The notes: a model not told the origin generated them from the sequence alone. A DNA stretch of 64,000 bases from Chryseobacterium nakagawai (GCF_900637665.1 NZ_LR134386.1:5324501-5388500); one strand, 5' to 3'; positions 8,440-18,268 are shown, counted from the first letter of the stretch. Translations and numbers: made by a program.

Positions 8440-10044
8440 TTGAAGTTATTTTTAAAAATATTTTTTGTTCTGTTCTGCGTTTTTACACAAGCGCAGAAGA
8501 AACAGTATTGGCTTATTGATACTGAAACAAAGGTCAGAAAAAAAGTAAAAGATTCAACTTCTGCTGTAAAGTTTCTGGATTCTCTAACTCAGAACAATTA
8601 TTTTTTCACTCAGCTGAAGGAGGTAAAAGTAAAAGGTGACAGTACAGAGATTTTTTTCGACAAAGGAAAAAACTTTAATGAAACCTATGTGAATCTTTCT
8701 GATTCCATTGTTCAGAAATTGAAAGTTCAGAAAGATTTCTTCACTAAAAATTTAGATTCCACCAAAAAAAGTATTAATAAAAGTTATATTGATGAGGGGT
8801 ATTCATTCAGCAGAATCAAATCAAAATACAAAGGTCAGAAAAACGGATATCCTATTGTAGAGCTGGATATCAACAAGAATGATAAAAGAACGATCAATGG
8901 TTTTGTTGTAAAAGGGTATGATAAAGTTCCAAAAAGGTTCATTAAAAATCTTGAAAAGGAATTCAAAGGAAAAAACTATGATGACAAGAACCTCTTAGCT
9001 GTCAACAAAAGTTTTCAAAGCCATCCTTTTGTGATGCTGGATCGGCAGCCACAGACTTTATTCACCAAGGATTCCACCAATATTTATTTGTTTTTGCAAA
9101 AGAAAAAGACCAACACCTTTGATGGAGTCATTGGTTTCGGAAATGATAAGACTGATAAGTTTACCTTAAATGGTACCATGAATGTAAATTTCAGAAATAT
9201 GTTCAATGGCTTCGAAGCCGTGAGTCTGTATTGGCAAAGAAACCCTGACAAAGGCCAGACCTTTGATCTTCAGGTAGACATTCCTTATCTTTTTAAATCC
9301 AATGTCGGGATGAATACAAAGGTGAATATTTACAGACAAGATTCTACATTTGCTAATGTAAAATTCCTTCCTGCTTTCTATTACCATATCAATAATCGTA
9401 ACAAAATTGGTCTGCGAGCAACCTTGGAAACCTCAACAGTGATAGATTCTTTGTATGCTATTGGAAAAGATTACAACAAAAAAGGGATCGGGATCTGGTT
9501 TGAAATGACCGAGCCTACTGATATTGATCTTTTTCTTTACAAAACAAGAATCAATGCCGGATACGATTATTTAACAACTACTTATACCAAAGGAAATATA
9601 AAAGCTGCCCAAAACCAGTTTTATTTCTCTGGGGAACATAATTATCATATTTCAGGAAACCACTTCCTCAATATCAAAGGAGAAGGTGCTATGATGGATT
9701 CTAAAATTGAGTTTTCGGCTAATGAACTTTACCGTTTTGGTGGATGGAATTCCATGCGGGGCTTTAATGAGAACTCCCTCGCCGCCGACTTTTATTATTA
9801 CGGTAGTTTGGAATATCGCTATCTCATAGGTAACCAAGCCTTCTTTGACCTCTTTGGCCAGTATGGGCAGCTCAATAATAAATCACTGAATGTAAAGCCC
9901 AAACTTTACAGCGTTGGACTTGGTTTCAATTTCTTCATTCCAATAGGATTAATGAGTTTCCAGCTGTCGAATGGTAACGAGTTTGGAAATCCATTTAAAT
10001 TCAATGACATAAAGATCCACTGGGGAATTCTGAGCAGGTTCTAA
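8440..10044 (+). CDS. Omp85-like outer-membrane protein (POTRA plus BamA-type barrel)
   Basis: A 534-residue protein starting at TTG; no in-frame ATG gives the signal peptide MKLFLKIFF...TQAQ (1-19). Residues about 20-210 form a periplasmic part; the segment INGFVVKGYDKVPKRFIKNL followed by LNKSFQ-like helices resembles a POTRA domain. The rest is a beta-barrel with GGWNSMRGF at about 434-442, the RGF motif of the Omp85 L6 loop, and a C-terminal strand ending ILSRF. It is shorter than BamA (this window has a separate BamA at 37472), so it is probably an accessory member such as a TamA-like, FhaC-like or patatin-linked type without partner. The function is unknown. The TTG overlaps the stop of a three-codon ATG frame (8432-8443). 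Confidence 0.75.
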   Translation: MKLFLKIFFVLFCVFTQAQKKQYWLIDTETKVRKKVKDSTSAVKFLDSLTQNNYFFTQLKEVKVKGDSTEIFFDKGKNFNETYVNLSDSIVQKLKVQKDFFTKNLDSTKKSINKSYIDEGYSFSRIKSKYKGQKNGYPIVELDINKNDKRTINGFVVKGYDKVPKRFIKNLEKEFKGKNYDDKNLLAVNKSFQSHPFVMLDRQPQTLFTKDSTNIYLFLQKKKTNTFDGVIGFGNDKTDKFTLNGTMNVNFRNMFNGFEAVSLYWQRNPDKGQTFDLQVDIPYLFKSNVGMNTKVNIYRQDSTFANVKFLPAFYYHINNRNKIGLRATLETSTVIDSLYAIGKDYNKKGIGIWFEMTEPTDIDLFLYKTRINAGYDYLTTTYTKGNIKAAQNQFYFSGEHNYHISGNHFLNIKGEGAMMDSKIEFSANELYRFGGWNSMRGFNENSLAADFYYYGSLEYRYLIGNQAFFDLFGQYGQLNNKSLNVKPKLYSVGLGFNFFIPIGLMSFQLSNGNEFGNPFKFNDIKIHWGILSRF

Positions 10045-10295
10045 GAGAGAAAGTAAACTGGGACCTAAAGTTACTATGAGGTTATTATTTTTAATCGTTA
10101 TTTTATTATTAAATAATTAATAGAATATGTTTCAACTATTTTCAAAATTTCTTAAACTTCCAATCTCTGAATTCTAGCATCCAGCCTTGTATAATAAAGT
10201 AAAAATCACTTATACAGCAACACTTTTCCACTTTACCATTTCATTAATTATTTCTGTTAAAAAATATATAAATTGTATTTTTATCTTAATATGAT

Positions 10296-10330
10296 CGTAA
10301 AATTTACGTAATAGTACTCGGCTAAATTTG
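10296..10330 (+). promoter_or_regulatory. Palindrome and -7 element upstream of the second susC
   Basis: CGTAAAATTTACG (10296-10308) is a perfect palindrome around a central base, and TAAATTTG (10323-10330) matches the -7 consensus, with the palindrome about where the -33 box should be. That arrangement suggests a regulator site at the promoter. The leader to the ATG at 10343 would be very short. The rest of the 298-nt gap 10045-10342 is AT-rich and shows nothing else. Confidence 0.35.
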
Positions 10331-10342
10331 CATTCAAAAAGA

Positions 10343-13300
10343 ATGAAGAAAACTTTAGCTACGTTTGCCGTTTTTTTACTTCCGTTATATATTACAGCTC
10401 AGGAGATTGCCGTTTCCGGAAATGTAAAATCTGAAAATGGAACCAGCGTTTCAGGAGTAAATATTACCGATAAAAACACAGGAAAAACAACGATAACAGA
10501 TGAAAATGGGAATTTTACCATTTCAGCCAACCCGAAAGATATCCTGGAATTCTTTTCTCCCGATTTTTCCGTTTACACGGTCGAGGTTTCTTCAAAAAAA
10601 CAATACGCTATTGTTCTAAGAAAGACCAATGAGAAGCAGATTGAAGGTGTTGTTATTACCGCTTTGGGAATTGCTAAGAAAAAGGAAAAGATTGGATATT
10701 CTACCCAGGAAGTAGGAACCAAACAGTTTGAAACCATTACCACGCCAAGTATTGGAAATTTATTTTCAGGACAGGTAGCCGGTTTGAATGTTTCCAATCC
10801 AACCGGAATGCAGCAGGCTCCACAATTTACCTTAAGGGGAAATTCTAATCTGGTATTTGTTATTGATGGAGTGATTGTAGAAAAAGAAGTTTTTCAAAAT
10901 TTAGATCCTAACAATATAGAAAACATCAACGTCTTGAAAGGAGCTACCGCTTCTGCGCTTTATGGTTCAAGAGGTCGATATGGAGCAATTCTGATTACCA
11001 CAAAAAGCGCAAAGAAGAAAGGCTTCTCTGTAGAGTTTTCTCAAAACACAATGATTACAGGAGGGTTCACCAATCTTCCAAAAACTCAGACCGAATATGG
11101 TAATGGTTCTCAGGGAAAGTATGAATTCTGGGATGGAGCTGATGGCGGCGTAAATGACGGCGATATGATCTGGGGACCCAAATTTGTTCCAGGACTAAAG
11201 CTTGCTCAATGGAACAGCCCGATCAGAGATAAAGTAACCGGACAGGTCGTTCCTTGGTATGGAGCTGTAACCGGTACTCAGTATAATGATAAAGCAAGAT
11301 ATGAAAGGGTTCCCATCGACTGGAAATACCATGATAATTTAAATACTTTCTTAAAGCCTGCTATTATCAACAATAATAATTTTGCGATCAGCTATCGAAA
11401 TAACAAAGATATCTACAGGTTCTCGGGGAACTTCATGAATTATGATGACAGGGTTCCCAACTCTTATCTACAGAAGTACGGAGTTAATTTCTCTTCTGAA
11501 AATCACCTTGGAGACAAGTTCATCTTTGATACAAAATTTAATTTCAATCAGGCTTTTACTCCTAACGTTCCTAATTACGAGTACAACCCTAGTGGACACA
11601 TGTATACCATCTTGATCTGGATGGGGGCTGATGTGGATGGAAATGCCCTAAAAAACCACATGTGGATTCCAGGAAAAGAAGGCAGAGCTCAGGCTAATTG
11701 GAATTATGCATGGTACAATAACCCATGGTTCGGAGCTGAATACTATAAAAATCAAAACAGGACCAATATTATTAATGCCCAAACCGGATTAGAATATAAG
11801 GCAACAAAAGACCTTTCCGTAAAAGGAAAAATTTCCCTTGTTGAAAATCATAGCAAATCGGAAACATTCAGTCCCTATTCTTATTTCAATTACAGCGCTC
11901 CAAGAAGTGGTGGATATATTGTAAAAGATCTGAAAACCTGGAACCTCAACTACGATGTTTTGGCTACTTATAAAAAGAAAATCTCTGAGAATTTTGATTT
12001 TACGATCAATGCCGGAGGTTCAGCATTTTACTTTAAAAATAATAGGAATGAAATGTCTACCGACGGTTTAAAGATCCCGGAAATATATTCATTTGACAAT
12101 TCCATCGGAGCTCTCAAAAATTACACTTATCTGAAAGAAAAGCTAATTTACAGTGCCTATTCTACGATTGATATCGGGTTATACAATGCGTTCTTCATCA
12201 ATATTTCCGGACGTAATGACTGGTCTTCTACTTTACCCAAAGCCAATAGATCTTACTTCTACCCTTCTGCATCCATCAGTGCTGTAATTTCCAATCTGGT
12301 AAAAATGCCTGAGGCTGTCAATATGCTTAAACTTTCTGCTTCATGGGCAAAAGTAGCTTATGATTTCCAACCTTACTCTATCAGAAATTATTATTCAAAT
12401 AATAAAGGAATTAGTTTTAATGGTAATCCAACCTATTTGTATCCTACCATCCTAAATGTAGAAAATACATTGAAACCTGAACAGACCAAATCTTATGAAT
12501 TGGGATTAAGTGCCGGTCTTTTCAATAACAGAATTACTTTAGATGCTACTTATTTCAGAACTCTTGATTACAACAATATTCTGGAGTTCCCAAGTGCTGA
12601 GTCATCAGGTTTTGTCTCTCAGTATGTGAATGGTAATGAATATACTACAAAAGGATTCGAAATTTCCCTCGGAATGGTCCCAATAAAGACTACTGATTTC
12701 ACCTGGAAAACATTAATCAACTGGAGTACGTATGAACAAAAGCTAACTTCTATTTATGATAACATGCCTAACTACAACAATATCAAGTTAGGAGAAAGAA
12801 TGGATAGCTACTATGATTACACATGGCAAAAATCTCCGGATGGAAAGGTAATTCTGGATGCCAAATCAGGAATGCCAACAAAAGCTAATGCTCCAAGTAA
12901 TCTGGGGCACTTCAATCCGGACTGGACTTTTGGTTTCAACAATACCTTCAAGTATAAAAAAATATCCTTAAATATCGGAATTGATGGAAGCATCGGTGGA
13001 ATCATGAGATCTCAGGTCGTTGAAAAAATGTGGTGGGGCGGAAAACACCCGAATTCTGTTGCCTACAGAGATCTTGAATATGCCAATCCTGGAAAGTATT
13101 ATTTTGTACCGGATGGAGTGAATTACAATCCTGCAACAGGGCTTTATACTCAGCATACCAATCCTATCAACTTCCAAGATTGGGCACAGAATTATCCATA
13201 CCAGGCCAGAGTCACTCAGGATGAAAGTGAAGAATTTGCTAATGTTTTCGACAGAACCTTTATCAAGTTAAGATCTGTAGTATTAGAATATGACTTCTCT

Positions 13301-13501
13301 TCCCTATTGAATCCAAAAGGAATGGTTAAAGGGTTCACTGCCAATATCTCGGCTTACAATCTGGCTATGTGGAAAAAGTCTAAAAACCTTTATTCAGATC
13401 CGGACTTCCAGATCAGATCGGGAAGAACAGGCGATATCGCTAATGATATTCAGGATCCTTCAAGCAGATGGTTCGGAATCGGATTTAATCTTAAGTTTTA
13501 A
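10343..13501 (+). CDS. SusC/RagA-family TonB-dependent transporter with carboxypeptidase-like N-domain
   Basis: A 1052-residue protein when started at the ATG at 10343 (MKKTLATFAVFLLPLYITAQ, a good signal peptide); a TTG 15 nt upstream overlaps the -7 element and is unlikely. Residues about 20-95 form a CarboxypepD_reg-like domain (VSGNVKSENGTSVSGVNITD). The TonB-box-like EGVVITALG comes next, the plug contains FTLRGNSNLVFVIDGV and SALYGSRGRYGAILITTK, and the barrel ends GIGFNLKF. It heads an operon with susD (18 nt after) and phospholipase C. The likely role is TonB-driven uptake of an organophosphate or lipid-derived product (inference from neighbours). Confidence 0.94.
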   Translation: MKKTLATFAVFLLPLYITAQEIAVSGNVKSENGTSVSGVNITDKNTGKTTITDENGNFTISANPKDILEFFSPDFSVYTVEVSSKKQYAIVLRKTNEKQIEGVVITALGIAKKKEKIGYSTQEVGTKQFETITTPSIGNLFSGQVAGLNVSNPTGMQQAPQFTLRGNSNLVFVIDGVIVEKEVFQNLDPNNIENINVLKGATASALYGSRGRYGAILITTKSAKKKGFSVEFSQNTMITGGFTNLPKTQTEYGNGSQGKYEFWDGADGGVNDGDMIWGPKFVPGLKLAQWNSPIRDKVTGQVVPWYGAVTGTQYNDKARYERVPIDWKYHDNLNTFLKPAIINNNNFAISYRNNKDIYRFSGNFMNYDDRVPNSYLQKYGVNFSSENHLGDKFIFDTKFNFNQAFTPNVPNYEYNPSGHMYTILIWMGADVDGNALKNHMWIPGKEGRAQANWNYAWYNNPWFGAEYYKNQNRTNIINAQTGLEYKATKDLSVKGKISLVENHSKSETFSPYSYFNYSAPRSGGYIVKDLKTWNLNYDVLATYKKKISENFDFTINAGGSAFYFKNNRNEMSTDGLKIPEIYSFDNSIGALKNYTYLKEKLIYSAYSTIDIGLYNAFFINISGRNDWSSTLPKANRSYFYPSASISAVISNLVKMPEAVNMLKLSASWAKVAYDFQPYSIRNYYSNNKGISFNGNPTYLYPTILNVENTLKPEQTKSYELGLSAGLFNNRITLDATYFRTLDYNNILEFPSAESSGFVSQYVNGNEYTTKGFEISLGMVPIKTTDFTWKTLINWSTYEQKLTSIYDNMPNYNNIKLGERMDSYYDYTWQKSPDGKVILDAKSGMPTKANAPSNLGHFNPDWTFGFNNTFKYKKISLNIGIDGSIGGIMRSQVVEKMWWGGKHPNSVAYRDLEYANPGKYYFVPDGVNYNPATGLYTQHTNPINFQDWAQNYPYQARVTQDESEEFANVFDRTFIKLRSVVLEYDFSSLLNPKGMVKGFTANISAYNLAMWKKSKNLYSDPDFQIRSGRTGDIANDIQDPSSRWFGIGFNLKF

Positions 13502-13519
13502 TTTAAAGGCGACATTACA

Positions 13520-15040
13520 ATGAAAAATAATATATTCAAAACGAAAGACTTAAAAAGTAAAAAAGCAAAAAGACTGATCACATCTGTATTGACAGCAGGA
13601 GTATTGGCATTGACATCATGTGAATCCAATCTTGATAAAATCAATGAAAACCCGAATGATCAGGCAAGTATTGATCCTAAATATCTTCTCACCTATGTTG
13701 CTAAAGATGCCTTTTGGGTGAATGGAGACAATATGTATGCTTCAAGAATGATGATTGGTACTGATGGTGAAAATCCTTTTCAGTACATGAAATGGAATGA
13801 CGCCTCTTTTGAAGTCTATTCAAAAGGACTTCTTAATACGGTAAAAATGATGCAGGAGTCTGAAAAAAGAAATAATAAAAACTATGTTGCCGTAGGCAAA
13901 TTTCTAAGGGCTTTTTATTTCTTTAATACAAGTCTAAAAGTGGGAAGTATTCCCTATTCTGAAGCTGTAAAAGGTGAATCAGGGATTACCCAACCTAAAT
14001 ACGACAGTCAGGATATTGTGATGGCCGGAGTTTTATCAGAATTAAAAGAAGCCAATGATCTTATTAATACCAATGATAAAATTGAAGGAGATATTATTTT
14101 CAATGGAGATGCTAACAAATGGAAAAAACTCATCAATTCATTCCGTTTGAAAATCTTAATCACTCTATCTAAAAAAACAACCGTTGGAAGTTACAATATT
14201 GCAACAGAGTTTGCTTCTATTGCAGGAAGCCAGCCTTTGATGACCTCTATTTCAGATAATGGGGAACTTAAGTTTGCTGACGCAGCAGACAGTAGATATT
14301 CTATGTTCAACAATAGTGGATATGGATCCAGTTTATACATGGCAGATTATTTCATCAACTTATTTAAAGACAGAAAAGATCCACGTTTATTTACATTTGC
14401 CTCTCAAACTACAGGAGCTAAAGAAGCAGGAAAAACCATCACAGATTTTAGCGGATATAATGGAGGAAATCCTACTTCTCCATATTCTGACAACGCTGCC
14501 TTAATTACTGCTAAAAACATTTCTAAGGTGAATGACCGTTTCTACAAAGATCCAACTAACGAACCTTCATCAATTTTAAGCTACTCTGAACTGGAGTTTA
14601 TCCTGGCAGAAGCAACAGCCAGAGGCTGGATATCCGGATCAGCAAAAACACATTATGACAATGGAATCAAAGCCAGTTTCAGTTTTTATCAGACTTACGT
14701 AAAAAATTCAGGACAATATTTTACAGGATTTGATGTCAACCAATACCTGGCTACTCCTTTGGTTGTTTATGATAATTCCGCTTCCCTACAGGTACAATTG
14801 GAAAAAATTATGACTCAAAAGTACATGATTATGTTCCACCAGTCACAATGGACTTCTTATTATGATTACCTGAGAACAGGATATCCTAATTATCCTTTAA
14901 AACCTGGTGTAGCAGCACCATTCAGATTCAGATATCCTCAGTCTGAGTACAATTATAACAGCACCAATTTAAAGGCAGCTCTTACCACTCAATATGGTGG
15001 AAATGACAATATCAACTCTAAACCTTGGTGGTTACAGTAA
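13520..15040 (+). CDS. SusD-like outer-membrane lipoprotein (SusD-like_2 type)
   Basis: A 506-residue lipoprotein with a long positively charged N-region and lipobox LTSC (C34). The start NLDKINENPNDQASIDPKYLLTY and the later YSELEFILAEATARGW match the SusD-like_2 group rather than the RagB type found at 2707. It is predicted to sit on the outer leaflet as the lid of the SusC encoded 18 nt upstream. The gene ends 82 nt before the phospholipase C gene, with a hairpin in between. Confidence 0.9.
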   Translation: MKNNIFKTKDLKSKKAKRLITSVLTAGVLALTSCESNLDKINENPNDQASIDPKYLLTYVAKDAFWVNGDNMYASRMMIGTDGENPFQYMKWNDASFEVYSKGLLNTVKMMQESEKRNNKNYVAVGKFLRAFYFFNTSLKVGSIPYSEAVKGESGITQPKYDSQDIVMAGVLSELKEANDLINTNDKIEGDIIFNGDANKWKKLINSFRLKILITLSKKTTVGSYNIATEFASIAGSQPLMTSISDNGELKFADAADSRYSMFNNSGYGSSLYMADYFINLFKDRKDPRLFTFASQTTGAKEAGKTITDFSGYNGGNPTSPYSDNAALITAKNISKVNDRFYKDPTNEPSSILSYSELEFILAEATARGWISGSAKTHYDNGIKASFSFYQTYVKNSGQYFTGFDVNQYLATPLVVYDNSASLQVQLEKIMTQKYMIMFHQSQWTSYYDYLRTGYPNYPLKPGVAAPFRFRYPQSEYNYNSTNLKAALTTQYGGNDNINSKPWWLQ

Positions 15041-15065
15041 GAATCTGATTTTTTTTACACAAAAC

Positions 15066-15106
15066 AAAGAAATCGCAGGAAAATCCTATTAACTTGCGGT
15101 TTCTTT
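15066..15106 (+). terminator. Attenuator-like hairpin between susD and phospholipase C
   Basis: AAAGAAATCGCA (15066-15077) pairs with TGCGGTTTCTTT (15095-15106) with one G-U pair and a 17-nt loop, followed by CTTATTA. It could act as a partial terminator or stabilise the upstream mRNA end. There is no long T tract, so it is weaker than the terminator at 17490. Confidence 0.45.
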
Positions 15107-15122
15107 CTTATTACGATAGATC

Positions 15123-17465
15123 ATGGACAGAAGAGAATTTTTAGAAAAATCAAGTATTTTATTAGCTGGACTAGGAACTTCAAATGTTTTACACCCTGCT
15201 ATTCTAAAGGCTTTAGCGATAGAACCTGCTGCACAGTCTACTTTTTATGATGCAGAACATGTAGTTATTTTGATGCAGGAGAACCGTTCATTCGATCATG
15301 CTTTTGGAGCTCTCAAAGGAGTTCGTGGGTTCCTGGATAAAAGGACTTTTATTAAGCAGGATGGGCATTCCGCTTTTTTTCAAAAGGAGAAAACAGGAAA
15401 ATATGCAGCTCCGGCCCGTCTGGATTTGAGAAATACTAAATCAACATGGATGAGTTCCCTTCCCCATTCGTGGGAAAACCAGCAACAGGCATTCAATAAA
15501 GGAAAATATGACCAATGGCTTCAAGCTAAGGCTTCGGGTAACGAAAACTATAAAAATATTCCGCTTACCTTGGGCTACTACAACCGTGAAGATCTTCCAT
15601 TCTACTATCAGCTTGCGGATGCCTTTACCATATTTGACCAATATTTCTGTTCTTCAATGACTGGAACCACTCCCAACAGACTTTTTCATTGGTCGGGAAC
15701 GCTTAGAGAACAGCAAAATGGTAAATCAAAAGCTAATGTGGTGAATGATGATATTGATTATGATAAAGCAAGACAGGCAAAATGGAAAAGCTTCCCCGAA
15801 ATTTTAGAGGAGCAAAATGTTTCATGGCGTATTTATCAAAATGAGATCAGCCTTCCAAAAGGTTTATCAGGGGAACAAGAAGCATGGCTAAGTAATTTTA
15901 CAGATAATCCGATTGAATGGTTTTCAAAATTTAATGTTAAGTTTTCAAAAGGATACTATGAGCATATTCCCAATATCATTGCGTCACTGAATCAGGAGGT
16001 CCTGAAAAAACCTAACCAGAAAGAAAGACTGGAGGCCATCATTACTGAACTTCAGGAAGATCTGGTAAAATATCATCCGGATAATTATTCAAAACTTTCC
16101 CAGCAGGAGAAAAACCTCCACGAAAAAGCCTTTACAACGAATTCAAAAGATCCTGATTATCACAATCTGGAAATTGGAAAAGATGAACATGGAGAAAGAC
16201 TGGTTGTTCCCAAAGGAGATGTACTCTTCCAGTTTCGTAAGGATGTGGAAGAGAAAAAATTGCCCTCGGTTTCCTGGCTGGTAGCTCCTGAACACTTCTC
16301 AGATCATCCCGGATCACCATGGTATGGAGCATGGTATATTTCTGAGGTTTTAAATATTCTGACCAAAGATCCTGAAATGTGGAAAAAAACAATTTTCATT
16401 ATCAATTATGATGAAAATGATGGGTATTTTGACCACGTGATCCCTTTTGCACCCCCTCTAAATCCAAGCCAACCGGTTGATATCAATGGAAAAAGCGGTG
16501 TGGAATATGTAGATAAAGCTCAGGAGTATATGTCTGATCCATCATTAAAGGATTATGAAAAAGCAGAAGGAACAGTAGGATTGGGTTATAGAGTACCTAT
16601 GATTATCGCTTCCCCATGGACGAAAGGCGGTTTTGTTAATTCTGAAGTTTCAGATCATACTTCTGTTTTGCAGTTCCTGGAGAAATTTATCCTGAAGAAA
16701 TTCAATAAAAATGTTCATGTAGACAATATCAGCGAATGGAGAAGAGCTATTTGTGGAGACCTTACTTCAGCTTTTAATGCTCCCAATATCAAAGCTCCTA
16801 AAATGGACTATCTTGATCAAAAGGATTATGCTAAAACCATTAACGCAGCCAAAAATAAACCTGTTCCACAGCTAAAATGGTATTCTGAGAATGAACTGAA
16901 GAATAATTTACTTGAAATCCAGGAAAGAGGAATGAAACCTTCCCATCCTCTTCCTTATAATTTTCATGTGAATCTGGAAGCAGGTAAGATTAGAATGACT
17001 AATGCAAAAGAAAATGGAGTTCCTCTTCATCTTTATGACAGAACCCAATTGAACAATCATCATTATTATTTTTCTTATGCATTATATTCCGGGCAAGAAC
17101 TATCTCATCCCGCAAGACAATCAGGAAGTTATGATTATGAAATTTTCGGTCCTAATGGTTTCTTCCGAAAATTCAAAGGAAACAATATTCCGGAATCCGA
17201 AATTAGCTTAATCAATAATACTTCAAAAAGCCAAGTTGAACTAGTTGTTAAAAACGGACAAAAAGAAAGCATTACCTTGGAAAATATGTATGAAAAAACT
17301 AAAAAAGCAATCTCTATCCACAAACCGGAGGAGAAAATAGTGATTGACCTTATCCCATTTAAAGGCTGGTATGACTTAAAAGTAACATTGGGTGAGCATA
17401 TCTGGCATTTTGCAGGAAGACAGGAAACAGGAAAAGTTTCTGTTTCAGACCCACACTGGGCATAA
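15123..17465 (+). CDS. Secreted phospholipase C, phosphocholine-type (Tat exported)
   Basis: A 780-residue enzyme of the bacterial phosphatidylcholine-hydrolysing PLC/acid phosphatase family. The N-terminus MDRREFLEKSSILLAGLG is a Tat signal with the RR pair. Family motifs are QENRSFDHAFGAL (52-64, metal-binding E53 and N54), TPNRLFHWSGTLRE (about 182-195), INYDENDGYFDHV (about 426-438) and SDHTSVLQFLEKF (about 511-523). The C-terminal 160 residues look like the usual pair of small beta domains (DUF756). The length agrees with the family (about 700-850). It releases diacylglycerol and a phosphorylated head group outside the cytoplasm; the SusCD pair encoded just upstream could take up a product. 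A strong terminator follows. Confidence 0.93.
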   Translation: MDRREFLEKSSILLAGLGTSNVLHPAILKALAIEPAAQSTFYDAEHVVILMQENRSFDHAFGALKGVRGFLDKRTFIKQDGHSAFFQKEKTGKYAAPARLDLRNTKSTWMSSLPHSWENQQQAFNKGKYDQWLQAKASGNENYKNIPLTLGYYNREDLPFYYQLADAFTIFDQYFCSSMTGTTPNRLFHWSGTLREQQNGKSKANVVNDDIDYDKARQAKWKSFPEILEEQNVSWRIYQNEISLPKGLSGEQEAWLSNFTDNPIEWFSKFNVKFSKGYYEHIPNIIASLNQEVLKKPNQKERLEAIITELQEDLVKYHPDNYSKLSQQEKNLHEKAFTTNSKDPDYHNLEIGKDEHGERLVVPKGDVLFQFRKDVEEKKLPSVSWLVAPEHFSDHPGSPWYGAWYISEVLNILTKDPEMWKKTIFIINYDENDGYFDHVIPFAPPLNPSQPVDINGKSGVEYVDKAQEYMSDPSLKDYEKAEGTVGLGYRVPMIIASPWTKGGFVNSEVSDHTSVLQFLEKFILKKFNKNVHVDNISEWRRAICGDLTSAFNAPNIKAPKMDYLDQKDYAKTINAAKNKPVPQLKWYSENELKNNLLEIQERGMKPSHPLPYNFHVNLEAGKIRMTNAKENGVPLHLYDRTQLNNHHYYFSYALYSGQELSHPARQSGSYDYEIFGPNGFFRKFKGNNIPESEISLINNTSKSQVELVVKNGQKESITLENMYEKTKKAISIHKPEEKIVIDLIPFKGWYDLKVTLGEHIWHFAGRQETGKVSVSDPHWA

Positions 17466-17489
17466 AATTATATTCTTATAAAACATCAT

Positions 17490-17518
17490 AAATCCTGTAC
17501 AAACGTACAGGATTTTTC
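17490..17518 (+). terminator. Terminator of the SusCD-phospholipase operon
   Basis: A perfect 11-bp stem AAATCCTGTAC/GTACAGGATTT with loop AAAC, followed by TT and C/A. It closes the operon 10343-17465. Confidence 0.85.
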
Positions 17519-17652
17519 ATACGCAGAAAGTGAAATATTATTCAATAATATTGCATTACGATAGAAAAATCATCAATAATATAAAAATTATCATATATTT
17601 ATTTCATAATCTATTGATTTTTATTATTTTCACTTAACTAATAATTAAGATC

Positions 17653-18231
17653 ATGAATAAATTAAAACTAACCGTTGCAATGTCTTTATTTGCAGCAGCC
17701 ATATCCGGAAACCTGAGTGCTCAGGACACTAATACAGATAATCATACTATAACGATTTCTATCCCAGAAGTTGCACTGGTAGACATTGAACCTGCCGCTA
17801 CCAAAAACATTACATTAGGATTCACAGCTCCTACAGAAGCTGGTAACCCTGTTATAGCAAGCGCAGCCAATACTACTTTATGGCTTAATTATTCCTCTAT
17901 CAAATCCGTTGCAGACCCTACCCGCAATGTGAGTGTAAAGGTTAATGCTATCATTCCGGGAGTAGATATCCACGTAACAGCAGCCGCTGCTACAGGCTCA
18001 GGAGCTGGTACTTTGGGAACATCTGCAGGACTACTAACATTAAGTGCTGCTGACCAGACTATTCTTTCCGGAATCGGAAGTGCCTATACTGGAAATGGTG
18101 CTAATAATGGCCATAACCTTACGTATGCTCTTGCTGCAGGAAGTGGGCCTGGTGGTGTGGCAGCCTATGCAGACCTGCAGGCAACAGCCACTACTGTAGC
18201 TACTGTTACTTATACCATATCAGATAACTAG
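17653..18231 (+). CDS. Putative major subunit of a chaperone/usher-like surface fibre
   Basis: A 192-residue secreted protein with signal peptide 1-23 (LSA-QDT) and no cysteine in the mature part. The mature N-terminus alternates hydrophobic residues (TITISIPEVALVDIEP), as donor strands of fimbrial subunits do. Then come ITLGFTAPTEAGNP, WLNYSS, a Gly/Ala-rich AAAATGSGAGTLGT and SGIGSAYTGNGANNGHNLTY; the C-terminus ends VATVTYTISDN. All of these recur in the subunit at 21877. It is Thr/Ala/Gly rich and predicted all-beta. It is the first gene of the operon and is followed by a hairpin, which fits a major subunit made in excess. I do not recognise a named family; a distant likeness to spore-coat-U/archaic fimbrial subunits is inferred. 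Confidence 0.6.
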   Translation: MNKLKLTVAMSLFAAAISGNLSAQDTNTDNHTITISIPEVALVDIEPAATKNITLGFTAPTEAGNPVIASAANTTLWLNYSSIKSVADPTRNVSVKVNAIIPGVDIHVTAAAATGSGAGTLGTSAGLLTLSAADQTILSGIGSAYTGNGANNGHNLTYALAAGSGPGGVAAYADLQATATTVATVTYTISDN

Positions 18232-18268
18232 AATTTAAATAAAATTAGATTCTGTACTTCAAAACCAA

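Noticed and set aside
8440..10044. A second BamA
   Set aside because: It is only 534 residues with at most one or two POTRA domains; the true BamA is at 37472 with Skp genes.
1..17465. A classical polysaccharide utilisation locus
   Set aside because: No glycoside hydrolase, lyase or hybrid sensor is present beside the SusCD pairs; the enzymes are phosphoesterases.
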